Positions 36,753-45,810 of a stretch of 64,000 bases of DNA are shown here, one piece after another. Source of the stretch: Phyllobacterium sophorae (GTDB lineage: Bacteria > Pseudomonadota > Alphaproteobacteria > Rhizobiales > Rhizobiaceae); assembly GCF_003010965.1 (NCBI RefSeq), contig NZ_PGGM01000008.1:202352-266351 (forward strand), in the 5' to 3' direction. The notes beneath the pieces were generated by a model. That model had not been told where the DNA came from, did no database searches, and saw only the letters and a list, made by a program, of their open reading frames with translations. Position 1 is the stretch's first letter, and each line of letters begins with the position of its first letter. The position numbers and the translations under genes were made by a program.

Positions 36753-37520
36753 ATGATGCCTTCTGCAATCTTCCCGGACCTGAAAGACCGCTCCGTCCTC
36801 ATCACCGGGGGCGGCTCCGGCATCGGCGCCGCACTGACCGAGGGCTTCATCGCCCAAGGCGCGCGCGTCGCCTTCATCGACATCGCCGAAAAACCCTCGC
36901 AGGCCTTGGCAGGGCGGCTGGAAAAGCAATACGGCAACGGGCCATTCTATTTGAATGCAGACATTACCGACGTTGAGCTACTGCGCAATGCCATCGCCCA
37001 AGCCATTGATAAGAACGGACCAATTACCGTCCTCGTCAATAATGCGGCCTGGGACGACAGGCATGATATCGACGATGTGACGGTCGAATACTGGGACCGG
37101 AACCAGGCCATCAACCTGCGGCCGCAATTCTTCGCAGCGCAGGCTGTCGTGCCGGGAATGCGTGAGGCAGGCGGCGGTTCCATTATCAATTTCACTTCGA
37201 CATCATTCATGATCAACCAGGGCGATATGCCTTCCTATACGGCGGCGAAATCTGGAATCATTGGACTTACCAAGGGGTTGGCCGGACGGCTGGGACCAGA
37301 GAAGATCCGCGTCAATGCCATTGCGCCGGGTTGGGTGATGACGCCACGCCAGCGCGAACATTGGGTGACCGAAGAAGGTCTCAAGACCCATATCAACAAG
37401 CAGGTGCTGCGTGAGGAAATTCAGCCCGGCGACATGGTTGGCCCCTGCCTGTTCCTTGCCTCGGACGCCGCCCGCATGCTTAGCGCCCAGACGCTTATTG
37501 TCGATGGTGGCTATCTGTGA
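36753..37520 (+). CDS. Short-chain dehydrogenase, probable sugar 1-dehydrogenase
   Basis: This 255-residue classical SDR has the NAD(P)-binding motif TGGGSGIGAA, NNAAWDD (NNAG-like), catalytic Ser in INFTSTSF, and Tyr-Lys in YTAAKSG. It heads an operon whose next genes phosphorylate and split 2-keto-3-deoxy sugar acids and hydrolyse sugar lactones, so oxidation of an aldose such as galactose to its lactone is the likely reaction. GGGAG lies nine bases before the ATG. The stop overlaps the next start by four bases. Substrate is inferred from context. Confidence 0.88.
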   Translation: MMPSAIFPDLKDRSVLITGGGSGIGAALTEGFIAQGARVAFIDIAEKPSQALAGRLEKQYGNGPFYLNADITDVELLRNAIAQAIDKNGPITVLVNNAAWDDRHDIDDVTVEYWDRNQAINLRPQFFAAQAVVPGMREAGGGSIINFTSTSFMINQGDMPSYTAAKSGIIGLTKGLAGRLGPEKIRVNAIAPGWVMTPRQREHWVTEEGLKTHINKQVLREEIQPGDMVGPCLFLASDAARMLSAQTLIVDGGYL

Positions 37521-38443
37521 GCACCGTGCCTGCCTACGCATTAAGTGATTGGGGAACTAGCCGTTTTCGCCTTTGGCTCGTTGACGGGAACGGTCAGGTT
37601 CTGGTGGAGAAGCGCTCCGAGGACGGGCTGGATGCCTCCCGCGCCCGCGGCTTTGCCGCGACGTTGGAAAGTCATCTTGCCGGACTCGGAGCCCCTGCCG
37701 ACCTGCCGGTTGTCATCTGCGGTATGGCGGGTTCGCGGCAGGGCTGGGTCGAAGCGAATTACGTGCCGGTTCCGGCCGATCTGCAAGCGATCCTTTCGGG
37801 CACGGTAAAGATCGAAACCATCTTGCGTGACGTGCGGATCATCCCCGGCCTGTCGCAGTCGGGCACCGCCCCGAACGTCATGCGCGGCGAGGAAACGCAA
37901 TTGCTCGGTGCCATCCTCACCAAGAATTTAAGCAATGGAATCATTGCGATGCCAGGTACCCACTCCAAATGGGTCGAGCTCGTCGACGGTCGAGCCAAGT
38001 CGTTTTCCACCTACCTGACGGGCGAGCTTTATGCGCTACTCGCCTCGCAATCGATCCTGCGCCATTCGATTGGCGAGGCCGCTGCTTTTGCCTCGCCGGA
38101 CCATCCTCAGTTCACCGCAGCGCTCCGACTGATGTTTTCTGGCGAAAGAATGCTGGGCGAACTCTTCGGCATCCGCGCGGCCATGCTGCTTGACAATTTG
38201 CCACCGGTGGGCGCTGCTTCGCGGTTGTCGGGTCTGCTCATTGGCGCGGAGATTGCTGCTGCGAAGGCAAGGCAGAACGGCAAGGTCACCCTCGTCGCGT
38301 CCGGCGCCATGGCCGGGCTCTATGGCAGGGCGCTCGAGGTTGCCGGCCTCGATCATGATTTTGTCGATGCCGACGAAGCCGTACGCAAAGGCCTGTTCGT
38401 CGCCGCATCCGGCATCTGGCCCAGCGAAGGACGATCCAAATGA
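37517..38443 (+). CDS. dgoK: 2-dehydro-3-deoxygalactonokinase
   Basis: This 308-residue kinase of the DgoK family makes KDPGal from 2-keto-3-deoxygalactonate with ATP. Landmarks are the N-terminal SDWGTSRFRLWLVDGNG nucleotide/substrate loop, ICGMAGSRQGWVEANYVPVP, MRGEETQLLGA and MPGTHSKWVEL. The GTG start overlaps the SDR stop by four bases and the stop overlaps dgoA likewise, so translation is coupled along the operon. Confidence 0.93.
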   Translation: MSTVPAYALSDWGTSRFRLWLVDGNGQVLVEKRSEDGLDASRARGFAATLESHLAGLGAPADLPVVICGMAGSRQGWVEANYVPVPADLQAILSGTVKIETILRDVRIIPGLSQSGTAPNVMRGEETQLLGAILTKNLSNGIIAMPGTHSKWVELVDGRAKSFSTYLTGELYALLASQSILRHSIGEAAAFASPDHPQFTAALRLMFSGERMLGELFGIRAAMLLDNLPPVGAASRLSGLLIGAEIAAAKARQNGKVTLVASGAMAGLYGRALEVAGLDHDFVDADEAVRKGLFVAASGIWPSEGRSK

Positions 38444-39087
38444 CACAGATCTCGGCTCCCTGGCCGGCGCTGAAGCGCAACCTCATCGCCATTCTGCGCG
38501 GTGTCAAACCAGACGAGGTGCTGGCCATTGGCAAGGAACTGGTAAATGCAGGAATCGAGGTGATCGAGGTTCCGCTGAATTCGCCGGATCCGTTCCAATC
38601 CATTGAATTGCTTGCCAAAACACTTCCAGCTTATGTGCTGATTGGTGCCGGCACAGTGCTCGATCCGGCCGACATTGGGCGGCTGGATTCGGCCGGCGGG
38701 CGTCTGATGATCAGCCCCAATGTCGATGTCAATGTCCTGGCTGCCGCTGCTGAAGCGGGCATGGTGACGATGCCGGGCGTCTTTACCCCGACCGAAGCGC
38801 TCACTGCCCTGAAAGCCGGTGCGTCCGGCCTGAAGTTCTTCCCGGCGAGCGTTCTTGGCCCCGACGGCATCAAGGCCATTAGCGCAGTATTGCCGAAAGG
38901 CGCGGTGATTGGCGCCGTCGGCGGCGTCGACGAGAGTGGCTTTGCTGCCTATGCCAAGGTGGGCGTGCGCACATTCGGCCTCGGCTCGAGCCTATACAAG
39001 GTGGGCGCTTCTTCATCCTTTGTCCGCGACCGGGCAAAGGCAACGGTGGATGCCTATGATCGCGTTTTCGCAAGCGGAACCCTATGA
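38440..39087 (+). CDS. dgoA: 2-dehydro-3-deoxy-6-phosphogalactonate aldolase
   Basis: This 215-residue class I aldolase of the KDPG/KDPGal family splits KDPGal into pyruvate and glyceraldehyde 3-phosphate. Conserved parts are IAILRGVKPDEVLAIG (with the general-base Glu-type region), LIGAGTVLDP, and the Schiff-base lysine in ASGLKFFPAS. GAVGGVDESG binds phosphate. It overlaps dgoK and the lactonase gene by four bases each. The adjacent kinase supports galactonate rather than gluconate specificity. Confidence 0.93.
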   Translation: MTQISAPWPALKRNLIAILRGVKPDEVLAIGKELVNAGIEVIEVPLNSPDPFQSIELLAKTLPAYVLIGAGTVLDPADIGRLDSAGGRLMISPNVDVNVLAAAAEAGMVTMPGVFTPTEALTALKAGASGLKFFPASVLGPDGIKAISAVLPKGAVIGAVGGVDESGFAAYAKVGVRTFGLGSSLYKVGASSSFVRDRAKATVDAYDRVFASGTL

Positions 39088-39962
39088 TGGACGAGCCGAA
39101 GATCAGCATTTTTCATGATGTGGCGTGCGAATTGGGCGAAGGGCCGGGCTATGATCCTCTGACCAAGAACGTCTGGTGGTTCGATATCGTCAGCGGACGG
39201 CTGTTCGAAAAGCCGCTTGCCGGCGGCAAAGCTGAAATTCATACCCTTGGACAGATGGCCAGCGCTCTGGCCATTATTGACGAAAAGCGACAGCTCATCG
39301 CTACCGAGACCGGGCTCTTCATTCGTGATCGCCAGACCGGTCACACCACGATGCACCAGCCGATCGAGGCGGAAAATCCTGCCACACGCTCCAATGACGG
39401 GCGGGTGCATCCCGCGGGAGCGTTTTGGATCGGCACGATGGGAAAAAAATGCGAGATGGGCGCTGGCTCGATCTATTGGTATCGGCAAGGCGAATTGCGC
39501 AGGCTTTTCAGCGACATATCGATTACCAACTCAATCAGCTTTTCCCCCGATGGACGCATCGCTTATTTCGCCGACACCGGCAAGAACATCATTTGGCGTG
39601 TCGATACAGACCCTGAGACCGGGCTTCCCATCACCGAGCCTGCACTATTTTATCAACACAAGGAAAAGGGCGGTGTCGATGGCTCGGTTGTCGATGGCGA
39701 GGGCAATTTGTGGAACGCCTGTTGGGGCCGATCGAGCGTTGACGTCTATTCGCCGGCGGGAAAACGCATACGCTCCATAGCAATGCCGGTCCGGCAACCC
39801 TCCTGTCCCGCCTTTGTCGGCGTGGAAACGGCCAATCTTATCGTGACAACGGCCTATCATGAGATGAGCGAACGGGTCCACAGGTCCGATCCTGACGCCG
39901 GAAAAACCTTTCTTGTCGAGCTTGCCGGCAAAGGCCGCCTTGATCCTCCTGTCAGGATATAG
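39084..39962 (+). CDS. SMP-30/gluconolactonase family lactonase
   Basis: This 292-residue six-bladed beta-propeller metal-dependent lactonase is expected to hydrolyse the sugar lactone made by the SDR. Metal ligands are visible in ELGEGPGYDP (Glu), TRSNDGRVHPAG (Asn, Asp), a central ITNSISFSPDGRIAYFADTG (Asn) and DGSVVDGEGNLWNACWG (Asp). It is last in the coupled operon. A short GCGCAAT/ATTGCGC inverted repeat at 39966-39990 follows but has no T-run. Confidence 0.9.
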   Translation: MMDEPKISIFHDVACELGEGPGYDPLTKNVWWFDIVSGRLFEKPLAGGKAEIHTLGQMASALAIIDEKRQLIATETGLFIRDRQTGHTTMHQPIEAENPATRSNDGRVHPAGAFWIGTMGKKCEMGAGSIYWYRQGELRRLFSDISITNSISFSPDGRIAYFADTGKNIIWRVDTDPETGLPITEPALFYQHKEKGGVDGSVVDGEGNLWNACWGRSSVDVYSPAGKRIRSIAMPVRQPSCPAFVGVETANLIVTTAYHEMSERVHRSDPDAGKTFLVELAGKGRLDPPVRI

Positions 39963-40093
39963 CGCGCGCAATCGGAAGGAACCATTGCGCCGCGACACCG
40001 TTATTTGCTGTGTAACCGACCCCAATAAGCGACTGCTTGCGGATGTCATCAGACGGCCGAATGGTTGTGCGCGTCTAAAATCAGGAGGACAAA

Positions 40094-40597
40094 ATGGGTT
40101 TCTTTTCCAAGGATATCAAAACCATGGACGATCTTTTCGTCCACACGCTGCGTGACATTTATTACGCGGAAAATCAGATCGTGAAGGCATTGCCGGAAAT
40201 GATCGACAAGGCGTCCGATCAAGAGTTGAAGGACGGTTTCGAGCGCCATTTGCAGGAAACCGAACTTCAGATCGAAAGACTGGAGCAGGTTTTCAAACTG
40301 CATGGGGTAGAGGTCAGCGGCGTCAATTGCCCGGCGATCGATGGCATTCTTGAAGAAGCCGATGAAGTCGCCGGCGAGGTTGATGACGACAAGGTGCTGG
40401 ATGCCGCGCTTATCGCCGCTGCACAAGCTGTCGAGCATTATGAAATCACCCGCTACGGCACTTTGATAGCCTGGGCAAAGCAGCTTGGCCGCAATGATTG
40501 CGCCGCCTTGCTGCAGGAAAACCTCAAGGAAGAAATGCAGACCGACAAGGCATTGACGGCTATGGCTGAAAGCCGCGTCAACACGGCCGCCGCCTAA
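40094..40597 (+). CDS. DUF892 ferritin-like protein (YciF/YciE type)
   Basis: This 167-residue all-helical protein of the YciF family starts MDDLFVHTLRDIYYAENQIV and has the recurring E-x-x-H metal-type positions (FERHLQETELQIERLEQVF, AAAQAVEHYEITRYGTLI). Members are stress-induced and ferritin-like in fold; the biochemical role is not known. A clear AGGAGG lies seven bases before the start, and a strong terminator follows, so it is monocistronic. Confidence 0.92.
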   Translation: MGFFSKDIKTMDDLFVHTLRDIYYAENQIVKALPEMIDKASDQELKDGFERHLQETELQIERLEQVFKLHGVEVSGVNCPAIDGILEEADEVAGEVDDDKVLDAALIAAAQAVEHYEITRYGTLIAWAKQLGRNDCAALLQENLKEEMQTDKALTAMAESRVNTAAA

Positions 40598-40612
40598 TTT
40601 TCCTTCCGTTTT

Positions 40613-40649
40613 GCAAAAGGTCCGCATCGGTGATGCGGGCCTCTTTTGC
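40613..40649 (+). terminator. Rho-independent terminator of the DUF892 gene
   Basis: A long stem, GCAAAAGGTCCGCATC with GATGCGGGCCTCTTTTGC, closes on a GGT loop with two mismatches and carries the T-tract in its right arm. It is probably active in both directions. Confidence 0.85.
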
Positions 40650-40723
40650 GTTGTGTAGAATGGGAACAATCGTCACCACAACCCGTTCAATCGTGCGAGA
40701 CCTACGAACAATCGAGGTTCGAC

Positions 40724-40870
40724 ATGGCAAAGAGAATTAATGCTGAAGATGCGAAACAGGTCAGACAGGACTATCCGCTCCTGGCCATCTTGACGGTCTC
40801 TTTGGGCTTGGCGGCGCTCGTCTGGCTTGTCGTTGAGGTTTATGGTCAGCTTATCGCCTACGGCATGTAG
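40724..40870 (+). CDS. Small single-helix membrane protein, unknown function
   Basis: This 48-residue protein has a charged N-terminus (AKRINAEDAKQVRQDYP) and one hydrophobic helix (LLAILTVSLGLAALVWLVVE). The ATG is preceded by GAGG. The composition and a clean start suggest a genuine gene, but the family is not recognised and no neighbour suggests a role. Confidence 0.55.
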   Translation: MAKRINAEDAKQVRQDYPLLAILTVSLGLAALVWLVVEVYGQLIAYGM

Positions 40871-40953
40871 TTCAGCTCAGCTCCCCGCTAAATGCCGCTT
40901 GACAAGTTGCAGTACCTGTCATTTTATTAGCAATCCATTATTAGGTATTATAT

Positions 40954-40967
40954 TCCATTATAATGGA
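40954..40967. promoter_or_regulatory. Perfect 14-base palindrome upstream of an amino-acid ABC transporter
   Basis: TCCATTATAATGGA is its own reverse complement and lies 41 bases before the binding-protein start, in AT-rich sequence. It resembles the IclR-side palindrome at 36709 but with a 4-base rather than 3-base centre. A GntR regulator encoded further down is one candidate ligand-responsive binder. Confidence 0.5.
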
Positions 40968-41007
40968 CCAGAATATAACATTCGCTTCGACGAATAGGGG
41001 AACTAAA

Positions 41008-41853
41008 ATGTCCAAACGATTTTATCTTGCGGCCGCTGTTGCCGCACTTTCCATGATGCCTTCGCTCGGCGCGTTCGCCCAGGAAACCAAGAGCAAACTT
41101 GATGAGGTTCTGGCTCGCGGCCATCTGGTGCTTGGTACCGGCAGCACCAATGCGCCATGGCATTTCAAGAGTGCTGACGACAAGCTGCAAGGCTTCGACG
41201 TTGACATGGGCCATATCATTGCCAAGGCTCTTTTCAACGATCCCGAGAAAATTGAATTCGTCAATCAATCTTCGGATGCCCGCATCCCGAACATCACCAC
41301 TGACAAGGTCGATATCACCTGTCAGTTCATGACCGTCACCGGTGAACGGGCACAACAGATCGCCTTCACTATTCCCTATTACCGGGAAGGCGTCGGTCTC
41401 ATGCTCAAGGCCGACAGCAAATATGCTGATTATGCTGCGCTGAAAGCGGCGGGCTCGTCCGTTACGATCTCCGTCCTGCAGAATGTCTATGCCGAGAGCA
41501 TGGTGCATGCGGCCCTGCCGGAAGCCAAGGTCGATCAATATGAGTCCGTGGACCTGATCTATCAGGCGCTGGAATCCGGCCGCGCCGATGCGGCTGCGAC
41601 CGATCAGTCGTCGCTCGCCTGGTACATGACCCAGAACCAGGGGCGCTACAAGGATGCCGGTTATGGCTGGAACCCGCAGACCTATGCCTGCGGTGTCAAG
41701 CGCGGCGACCAGGATTGGCTGAATTTCGTCAACACGGCACTGCACGAAGCCATGACAGGCGTCGAGTTCGATTTCTATGCTAAATCGTTCAAGACCTGGT
41801 TCGGCAAGGATCTGACACCACCGCAAATCGGTTTCCCGGTCGAGTATAAGTAA
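41008..41853 (+). CDS. Amino-acid-type ABC transporter, periplasmic binding protein
   Basis: This 281-residue family-3 solute-binding protein has a signal peptide ending LGAFA-QETKS. The domain opens VLARGHLVLGTGSTNAPWHF and has GFDVDMGHIIAKALF, then DKVDITCQFMTVTGERAQQI, typical of polar amino acid receptors. The ATG at 41008 has AGGGGA eight bases ahead. It begins a four-gene importer operon (receptor, two permeases, ATPase). The ligand is not readable; nearby sugar-acid relics leave open a non-amino-acid ligand. Confidence 0.92.
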   Translation: MSKRFYLAAAVAALSMMPSLGAFAQETKSKLDEVLARGHLVLGTGSTNAPWHFKSADDKLQGFDVDMGHIIAKALFNDPEKIEFVNQSSDARIPNITTDKVDITCQFMTVTGERAQQIAFTIPYYREGVGLMLKADSKYADYAALKAAGSSVTISVLQNVYAESMVHAALPEAKVDQYESVDLIYQALESGRADAAATDQSSLAWYMTQNQGRYKDAGYGWNPQTYACGVKRGDQDWLNFVNTALHEAMTGVEFDFYAKSFKTWFGKDLTPPQIGFPVEYK

Positions 41854-41867
41854 CCCCGGTCATCCCG

Positions 41868-41890
41868 CGGCTCCGGCTTCGCCGGAGCCG
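41868..41890 (+). terminator. Stem-loop between receptor and permease genes
   Basis: CGGCTCCGG pairs perfectly with CCGGAGCCG around CTTCG, 15 bases after the receptor stop. There is no T-run; it likely sets the receptor-to-permease expression ratio rather than ending transcription fully. Confidence 0.65.
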
Positions 41891-41921
41891 TGCTCTTGTG
41901 GTTTGGAACGGTGAGCGCTTC

Positions 41922-42584
41922 ATGGGCTATACACTGAATTTCGCTGCGGTGTGGCGCAGCTTCGACCTTTTGCTCGAAGGACTGGCGCTGAGCCTTGCTC
42001 TGGCCTTTGCTGCCATTGCCATAGGCGCCGTGATCGGCCTTTTCACCGCGTTTTGTCTGATCTCGAAGAATGGCTTCATCCAGCGTCCCGCCGGCACATA
42101 CGTGACGATCATCCGCAACACGCCAATCCTGGTGCTGGTCCTGTTCACCTATTTCGCACTGCCGCAAATTGGGTTCCGCCTTGGCAAGATCGAAAGTTTT
42201 GTCTTCACGCTTGCTCTTTATTCCGGCGCCTACCTCGCGGAAGTTTTTCGCGCAGGACTATTGTCAATTCCAGGCGGCCTGCGCGAAGCAGGTCTCGCCA
42301 TCGGCCTGACCGAAATGCAGATTCGCACCTCCATTATCGCACCATTGATGCTCCGCAACGTCCTGCCATCGCTCAGCAGCACCATTATATCGCTGTTCAA
42401 GGACACCTCGCTGGCTGCTGCGATTGCCGTGCCGGAACTGACCTTCGAGGCGCGCAAGATCAATGTCGAAACATTTCGCGTAATCGAGACATGGATCGTT
42501 GCGAGCTGCCTCTACGTGTTTACCTGTTCGATCCTCGCGGCGCTGATGCGCGCTGTCGAGCGTCGCCTGTCATTGCCGAGGTGA
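41922..42584 (+). CDS. Amino-acid-type ABC transporter permease 1
   Basis: This 220-residue HisM/GltJ-type permease has five hydrophobic helices and the family sequences TIIRNTPILVLVLFTYFALP and the EAA loop LSIPGGLREAGLAIGLTEMQ. The ATG at 41922 was chosen over an upstream GTG because the protein then begins at the usual position before the first helix; its ribosome site is weak. It pairs with the second permease directly after it. Confidence 0.92.
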   Translation: MGYTLNFAAVWRSFDLLLEGLALSLALAFAAIAIGAVIGLFTAFCLISKNGFIQRPAGTYVTIIRNTPILVLVLFTYFALPQIGFRLGKIESFVFTLALYSGAYLAEVFRAGLLSIPGGLREAGLAIGLTEMQIRTSIIAPLMLRNVLPSLSSTIISLFKDTSLAAAIAVPELTFEARKINVETFRVIETWIVASCLYVFTCSILAALMRAVERRLSLPR

Positions 42585-42588
42585 TGTG

Positions 42589-43251
42589 ATGGATATTGCG
42601 CATTTCCTCGATGTTCTCTGGCTTGCACGCTTGCCGATCCTAAAGGGTCTTGGGGTTACGATTTCGATCTCGTTCCTGGCGATCTGTTTCGGCACAGTGC
42701 TCGGTCTTTTTGTCGGCTTGGCCCTGACCTACGGTGTTCGCCCGCTGCGCTGGATTGTTCGAGGATATACGGACTTCATCCGCGGTACCCCGGTGCTGGT
42801 CCTCGTCCTTGCAAGCTATTATGTCCTTGGCACGATTGGCCTGGACCTTGGACCATTCCAGGCTGGTGTTCTGGCGCTTGCAGTCTTCTGCAGTTCGCAT
42901 GTTGGCGAAATCGTGCGCGGCGCGCTGCAGTCGATCCCTAAAGGACAGACCGAAGCTGCCAAGGCAATCGGCCTGACCTTCCCGCAAACCTTTGCCTATG
43001 TGCTGGGACCGCAGGCGCTGCGTCAAGTCTTGCCGGCATGGGTCAACACAGCTGCGGAAATGGTCAAGGCCTCGACCTTGCTCTCCATCATCGGCGTTGC
43101 CGAGCTGTTGTTGCGAACGCAAGAACTGATCTCACGCGCATTCATGAGCCTCGAATTCTATTTGTTCGCCGGCTTGCTCTATTTCACCATCAACTACGCC
43201 ATCGAGCGTTTCGGCCGCTATGTCGAACGCAAGACTGCAGTTCCCTCGTAA
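42589..43251 (+). CDS. Amino-acid-type ABC transporter permease 2
   Basis: This 220-residue permease is of the same family, with GYTDFIRGTPVLVLVLASYY and the EAA loop LQSIPKGQTEAAKAIGLTFP. It starts four bases after the first permease stop; GAGGTGA is the probable ribosome site. The two permeases form a heterodimeric channel. Confidence 0.92.
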   Translation: MDIAHFLDVLWLARLPILKGLGVTISISFLAICFGTVLGLFVGLALTYGVRPLRWIVRGYTDFIRGTPVLVLVLASYYVLGTIGLDLGPFQAGVLALAVFCSSHVGEIVRGALQSIPKGQTEAAKAIGLTFPQTFAYVLGPQALRQVLPAWVNTAAEMVKASTLLSIIGVAELLLRTQELISRAFMSLEFYLFAGLLYFTINYAIERFGRYVERKTAVPS

Positions 43252-43263
43252 GGATGTCCGCCG

Positions 43264-44034
43264 ATGTCAAATAACCTGCTTGAAATCCGCGACCTGCACA
43301 AAAGCTACGGCGATGTCGAAGTTTTAAAAGGTGTCGACTGCACCATGTCGCAAGGCGACGTCATCAGCATTATCGGGTCAAGCGGCTCCGGCAAGACAAC
43401 AATGCTGCGCTGTATCAACATGCTGGAAGAATTTCAGGGCGGCTCGATCAGCATTGACGGGCAGGAGATCGGCTACGAAACTGTTGGTGGAGAGCGCCGC
43501 CGCAAGAAGGAAAAGGAGATCGCGCGCCAGCGGGCACTGACCGGCATGGCCTTCCAGCAGTTCAATCTCTTCCCGCATATGACCGCCGCCCGCAATGTCA
43601 TGCTTGGCCTGATGAAGGTGAAGAGACTGAGCAAGGAGGAAGCGCGGGCCCTTGCCGAGAAATGGCTGGACCGCGTTGGGCTTCGTGGGCGCGCCGACCA
43701 CTTCCCCGGACAGCTTTCCGGCGGCCAGCAGCAGCGCGTGGCCATTGCTCGGGCCATCGCCATGAACCCCAGACTGATGCTGTTTGACGAAGTGACGTCG
43801 GCCCTTGATCCGGAGCTTGTCAACGAAGTGCTGCAGGTGATCAAGGCGCTGGCCCAGGACGGAATGAGTATGCTGCTCGTCACTCACGAAATGCGTTTCG
43901 CCTATGAGGTTTCCAACCGGGTCATCTTCATGAATGAGGGGCGAATCGGCGAGGAGGGCAATCCGCGCGAGATGTTCCACAAGCCGAAGAGCGAACGGCT
44001 TGCAGAGTTTTTGAAAACATCAAGCTTCGGTTGA
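43264..44034 (+). CDS. Amino-acid-type ABC transporter ATPase
   Basis: This 256-residue ATPase of the GlnQ/HisP class has Walker [15 protein letters not shown]-loop [11 protein letters not shown], signature [13 protein letters not shown], Walker [15 protein letters not shown] and switch-His [11 protein letters not shown]. An extra charged insert ([14 protein letters not shown]) lies before the Q-loop, also seen in several members. It closes the operon. Confidence 0.95.
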   Translation: MSNNLLEIRDLHKSYGDVEVLKGVDCTMSQGDVISIIGSSGSGKTTMLRCINMLEEFQGGSISIDGQEIGYETVGGERRRKKEKEIARQRALTGMAFQQFNLFPHMTAARNVMLGLMKVKRLSKEEARALAEKWLDRVGLRGRADHFPGQLSGGQQQRVAIARAIAMNPRLMLFDEVTSALDPELVNEVLQVIKALAQDGMSMLLVTHEMRFAYEVSNRVIFMNEGRIGEEGNPREMFHKPKSERLAEFLKTSSFG

Positions 44035-44050
44035 GCGGCAGGTTGCAAGC

Positions 44051-44084
44051 CAATCAGGTTTGCTGGCCAATCAGGTTTGCTGGC
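44051..44084. repeat. 17-base tandem duplication at the end of the kdgD relic
   Basis: CAATCAGGTTTGCTGGC occurs twice in direct contact (44051-44067, 44068-44084). The inner copy carries the ancestral stop codon of the broken kdgD gene and the outer copy is a duplicate, so this is a recent slippage-type mutation. Confidence 0.85.
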
Positions 44085-45010
44085 CCAGTCGTTCGATAAG
44101 TTCCCCCAGATCCTCTCGGTCCCGGGCTGTGCAGTCCACAAGTGGCGCGCACACCTCCGGCAGACCGGCCAACGATCGATGCACCCGCCTTGACGATGCT
44201 TACGGCATTGCCGGCAACGCGGTTGCGAATGGCAATGTAGGGTAAGAAGAACTCGCTCAACAATCTTGCCGTCGTCTCCCGGTCATCTTCGGCGACTGCC
44301 TTGTAGAAGGTGAGGGCGGTTCGCGGAATGAAATTGAAGACGGCCGACGAATAGACATCGACACCCATAGCCTTATAGGCCTGCGCATAGACCTCAGCGG
44401 TGGGCAAGCCGCCGAGGTAGGCGAACCGATCACCGAGCCGGTGGCGGTTCGAAACCATATTCTCAATGTCGCCCGCGCCATCCATAAAGCCGATGAGGTT
44501 CGGGCATTTTTCGGCAAGGCGTTCCAACGCATCTGCGTTCAACCTGCACACATTGCCGTTGTAGACGATGACGCCAAGGCTTGTCGCAGCACAGACCGCC
44601 TCGACATGTCGGCAAAGCCCTCGGTGCCGGTTTCAGTCAGATAGTGCGGCAGCAAGAGCAGTCCGGCAGCACCGTTCTTTTCTGCAGCTCGTGCCATCTC
44701 CGCGGCCATGCGCGTTCCGTATGCAGCTGCAGCGATAATGGGCACTTGCCCACCGCAAGCTGCAACTGCGGTATGAACCACTTGCTCATGTTCGGCCGGC
44801 GTCAGCGAAAACCCTTCGCCCGTCCCGCCACCGACAAACAGCGCCGAGGCACCATAAGGCGCAAGCCATTCCAGACGTTTGGCGTAGGAATCCGGCTGGA
44901 AGTCGCCAGCCTCATTGAATCAGTGATGGGGAAGGACAGGAGACCGGAGCTGACTGTTTGCTTGAGTGCCTGGATGGGAGCCTCGTCTGGAATAGAACGT
45001 TCCGACGATT
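44071..45010 (-). pseudogene. kdgD: 5-dehydro-4-deoxyglucarate dehydratase (KdgD), multiply frameshifted
   Basis: Read in three frames, the strand gives a full-length DapA-superfamily Kdg[12 protein letters not shown], then [20 protein letters not shown], then [15 protein letters not shown], then LGVIVYN, then [15 protein letters not shown] and [17 protein letters not shown]. Frame changes are needed near 44915-44922, 44603-44611 and 44141-44148, and no start codon is left at the 5' end. KdgD would dehydrate and decarboxylate 5-keto-4-deoxyglucarate to 2-ketoglutarate semialdehyde. The original stop is in the tandem repeat at its end. The gene is dead. Confidence 0.88.
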
Positions 45011-45081
45011 ACCACCATGTATGTCATCCTACCACTACAAAGGCGACTGCGTACTGACTTGCTTTCAACTCATCGGGCGAG

Positions 45082-45810
45082 TTAGGCCTGCCGTTGATCC
45101 GCGTGCAGGGCACTGTTGCGCAGCCGGTCGCGGCTGCTGCCAAGGTGAAGGCGCATGGCGGCGCGGGCACCTTCCACGTCCTGCGCCCTGATGGCCTGGT
45201 AGATCTGGTCGTGCTCGCGATTGATCCGTTCCAGATATTCACGCTGTGGCAAACCATTGATCCGATGGGTTTGCAGCCGCGCGCGCGGAATCAAGACCTC
45301 GCCGAGATAGTTGAACATACTCAGAAAGTGCCGGTTTTTTGTTGCAATTGCGATTGCGCGATGAAATTCAAGGTCGGCGTGGATCGAACTTTCATCCCGC
45401 TCTATGGCTTCATTCATCAGGTCGAGCGCATTTTTGATTCTCGCAAGATCTTCCTCGTCGCGACGCACCGCCGCCAAGGCAGCAGCCTCAAGCTCGATGC
45501 TGATTCTCAGCTCCATAACGCCGACAATTTCCTCGACGAGTTCGAGATTGTCTTCTTCAATCCGGAACGCCACCGCAGGAATGTCTTTAAGCACGAAAGC
45601 CCCGATGCCCTGTTGGGTGTGAACCAGTCCTTTGGCTTTCAAATTGGCGATCGCTTCGCGCACCACGGTCCGACTCACATTGAATTCGGCGATCATGTCC
45701 TGCTCTGTCGGCAACCGTTCGCCGCGCTTGTAATGGCCGGACGTAATCCGGTCTGCAACCGCCTTAACCAATTGACCTGTAAGCGTTTCTCGTTTGCCAA
45801 GACCGGCCAT
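45082..45810 (-). CDS. GntR-family regulator, FadR/FCD subfamily
   Basis: This 242-residue protein has an N-terminal winged HTH (LVKAVADRITSGHYKRGERL, then DMIAEFNVSRTVVREAIANL, and the wing GLVHTQQGIGAFV) and a C-terminal all-helical FCD domain with metal-type residues (ELRISIELEAAALA, HADLEFHRAIAIATKN, EHDQIYQAI). The ATG at 45810 follows GAAGG; the frame extends further but the extension has no homology-like character. It lies directly upstream of the broken kdgD on the same strand; sugar-acid loci often carry such regulators. The reading frame is intact. Confidence 0.88.
   Translation of the reverse strand: MAGLGKRETLTGQLVKAVADRITSGHYKRGERLPTEQDMIAEFNVSRTVVREAIANLKAKGLVHTQQGIGAFVLKDIPAVAFRIEEDNLELVEEIVGVMELRISIELEAAALAAVRRDEEDLARIKNALDLMNEAIERDESSIHADLEFHRAIAIATKNRHFLSMFNYLGEVLIPRARLQTHRINGLPQREYLERINREHDQIYQAIRAQDVEGARAAMRLHLGSSRDRLRNSALHADQRQA

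Noticed and set aside
41868..41890. Full rho-independent terminator inside the importer operon
   Set aside because: The stem is strong but no T-run follows, so it is treated as an intercistronic stabilising hairpin.
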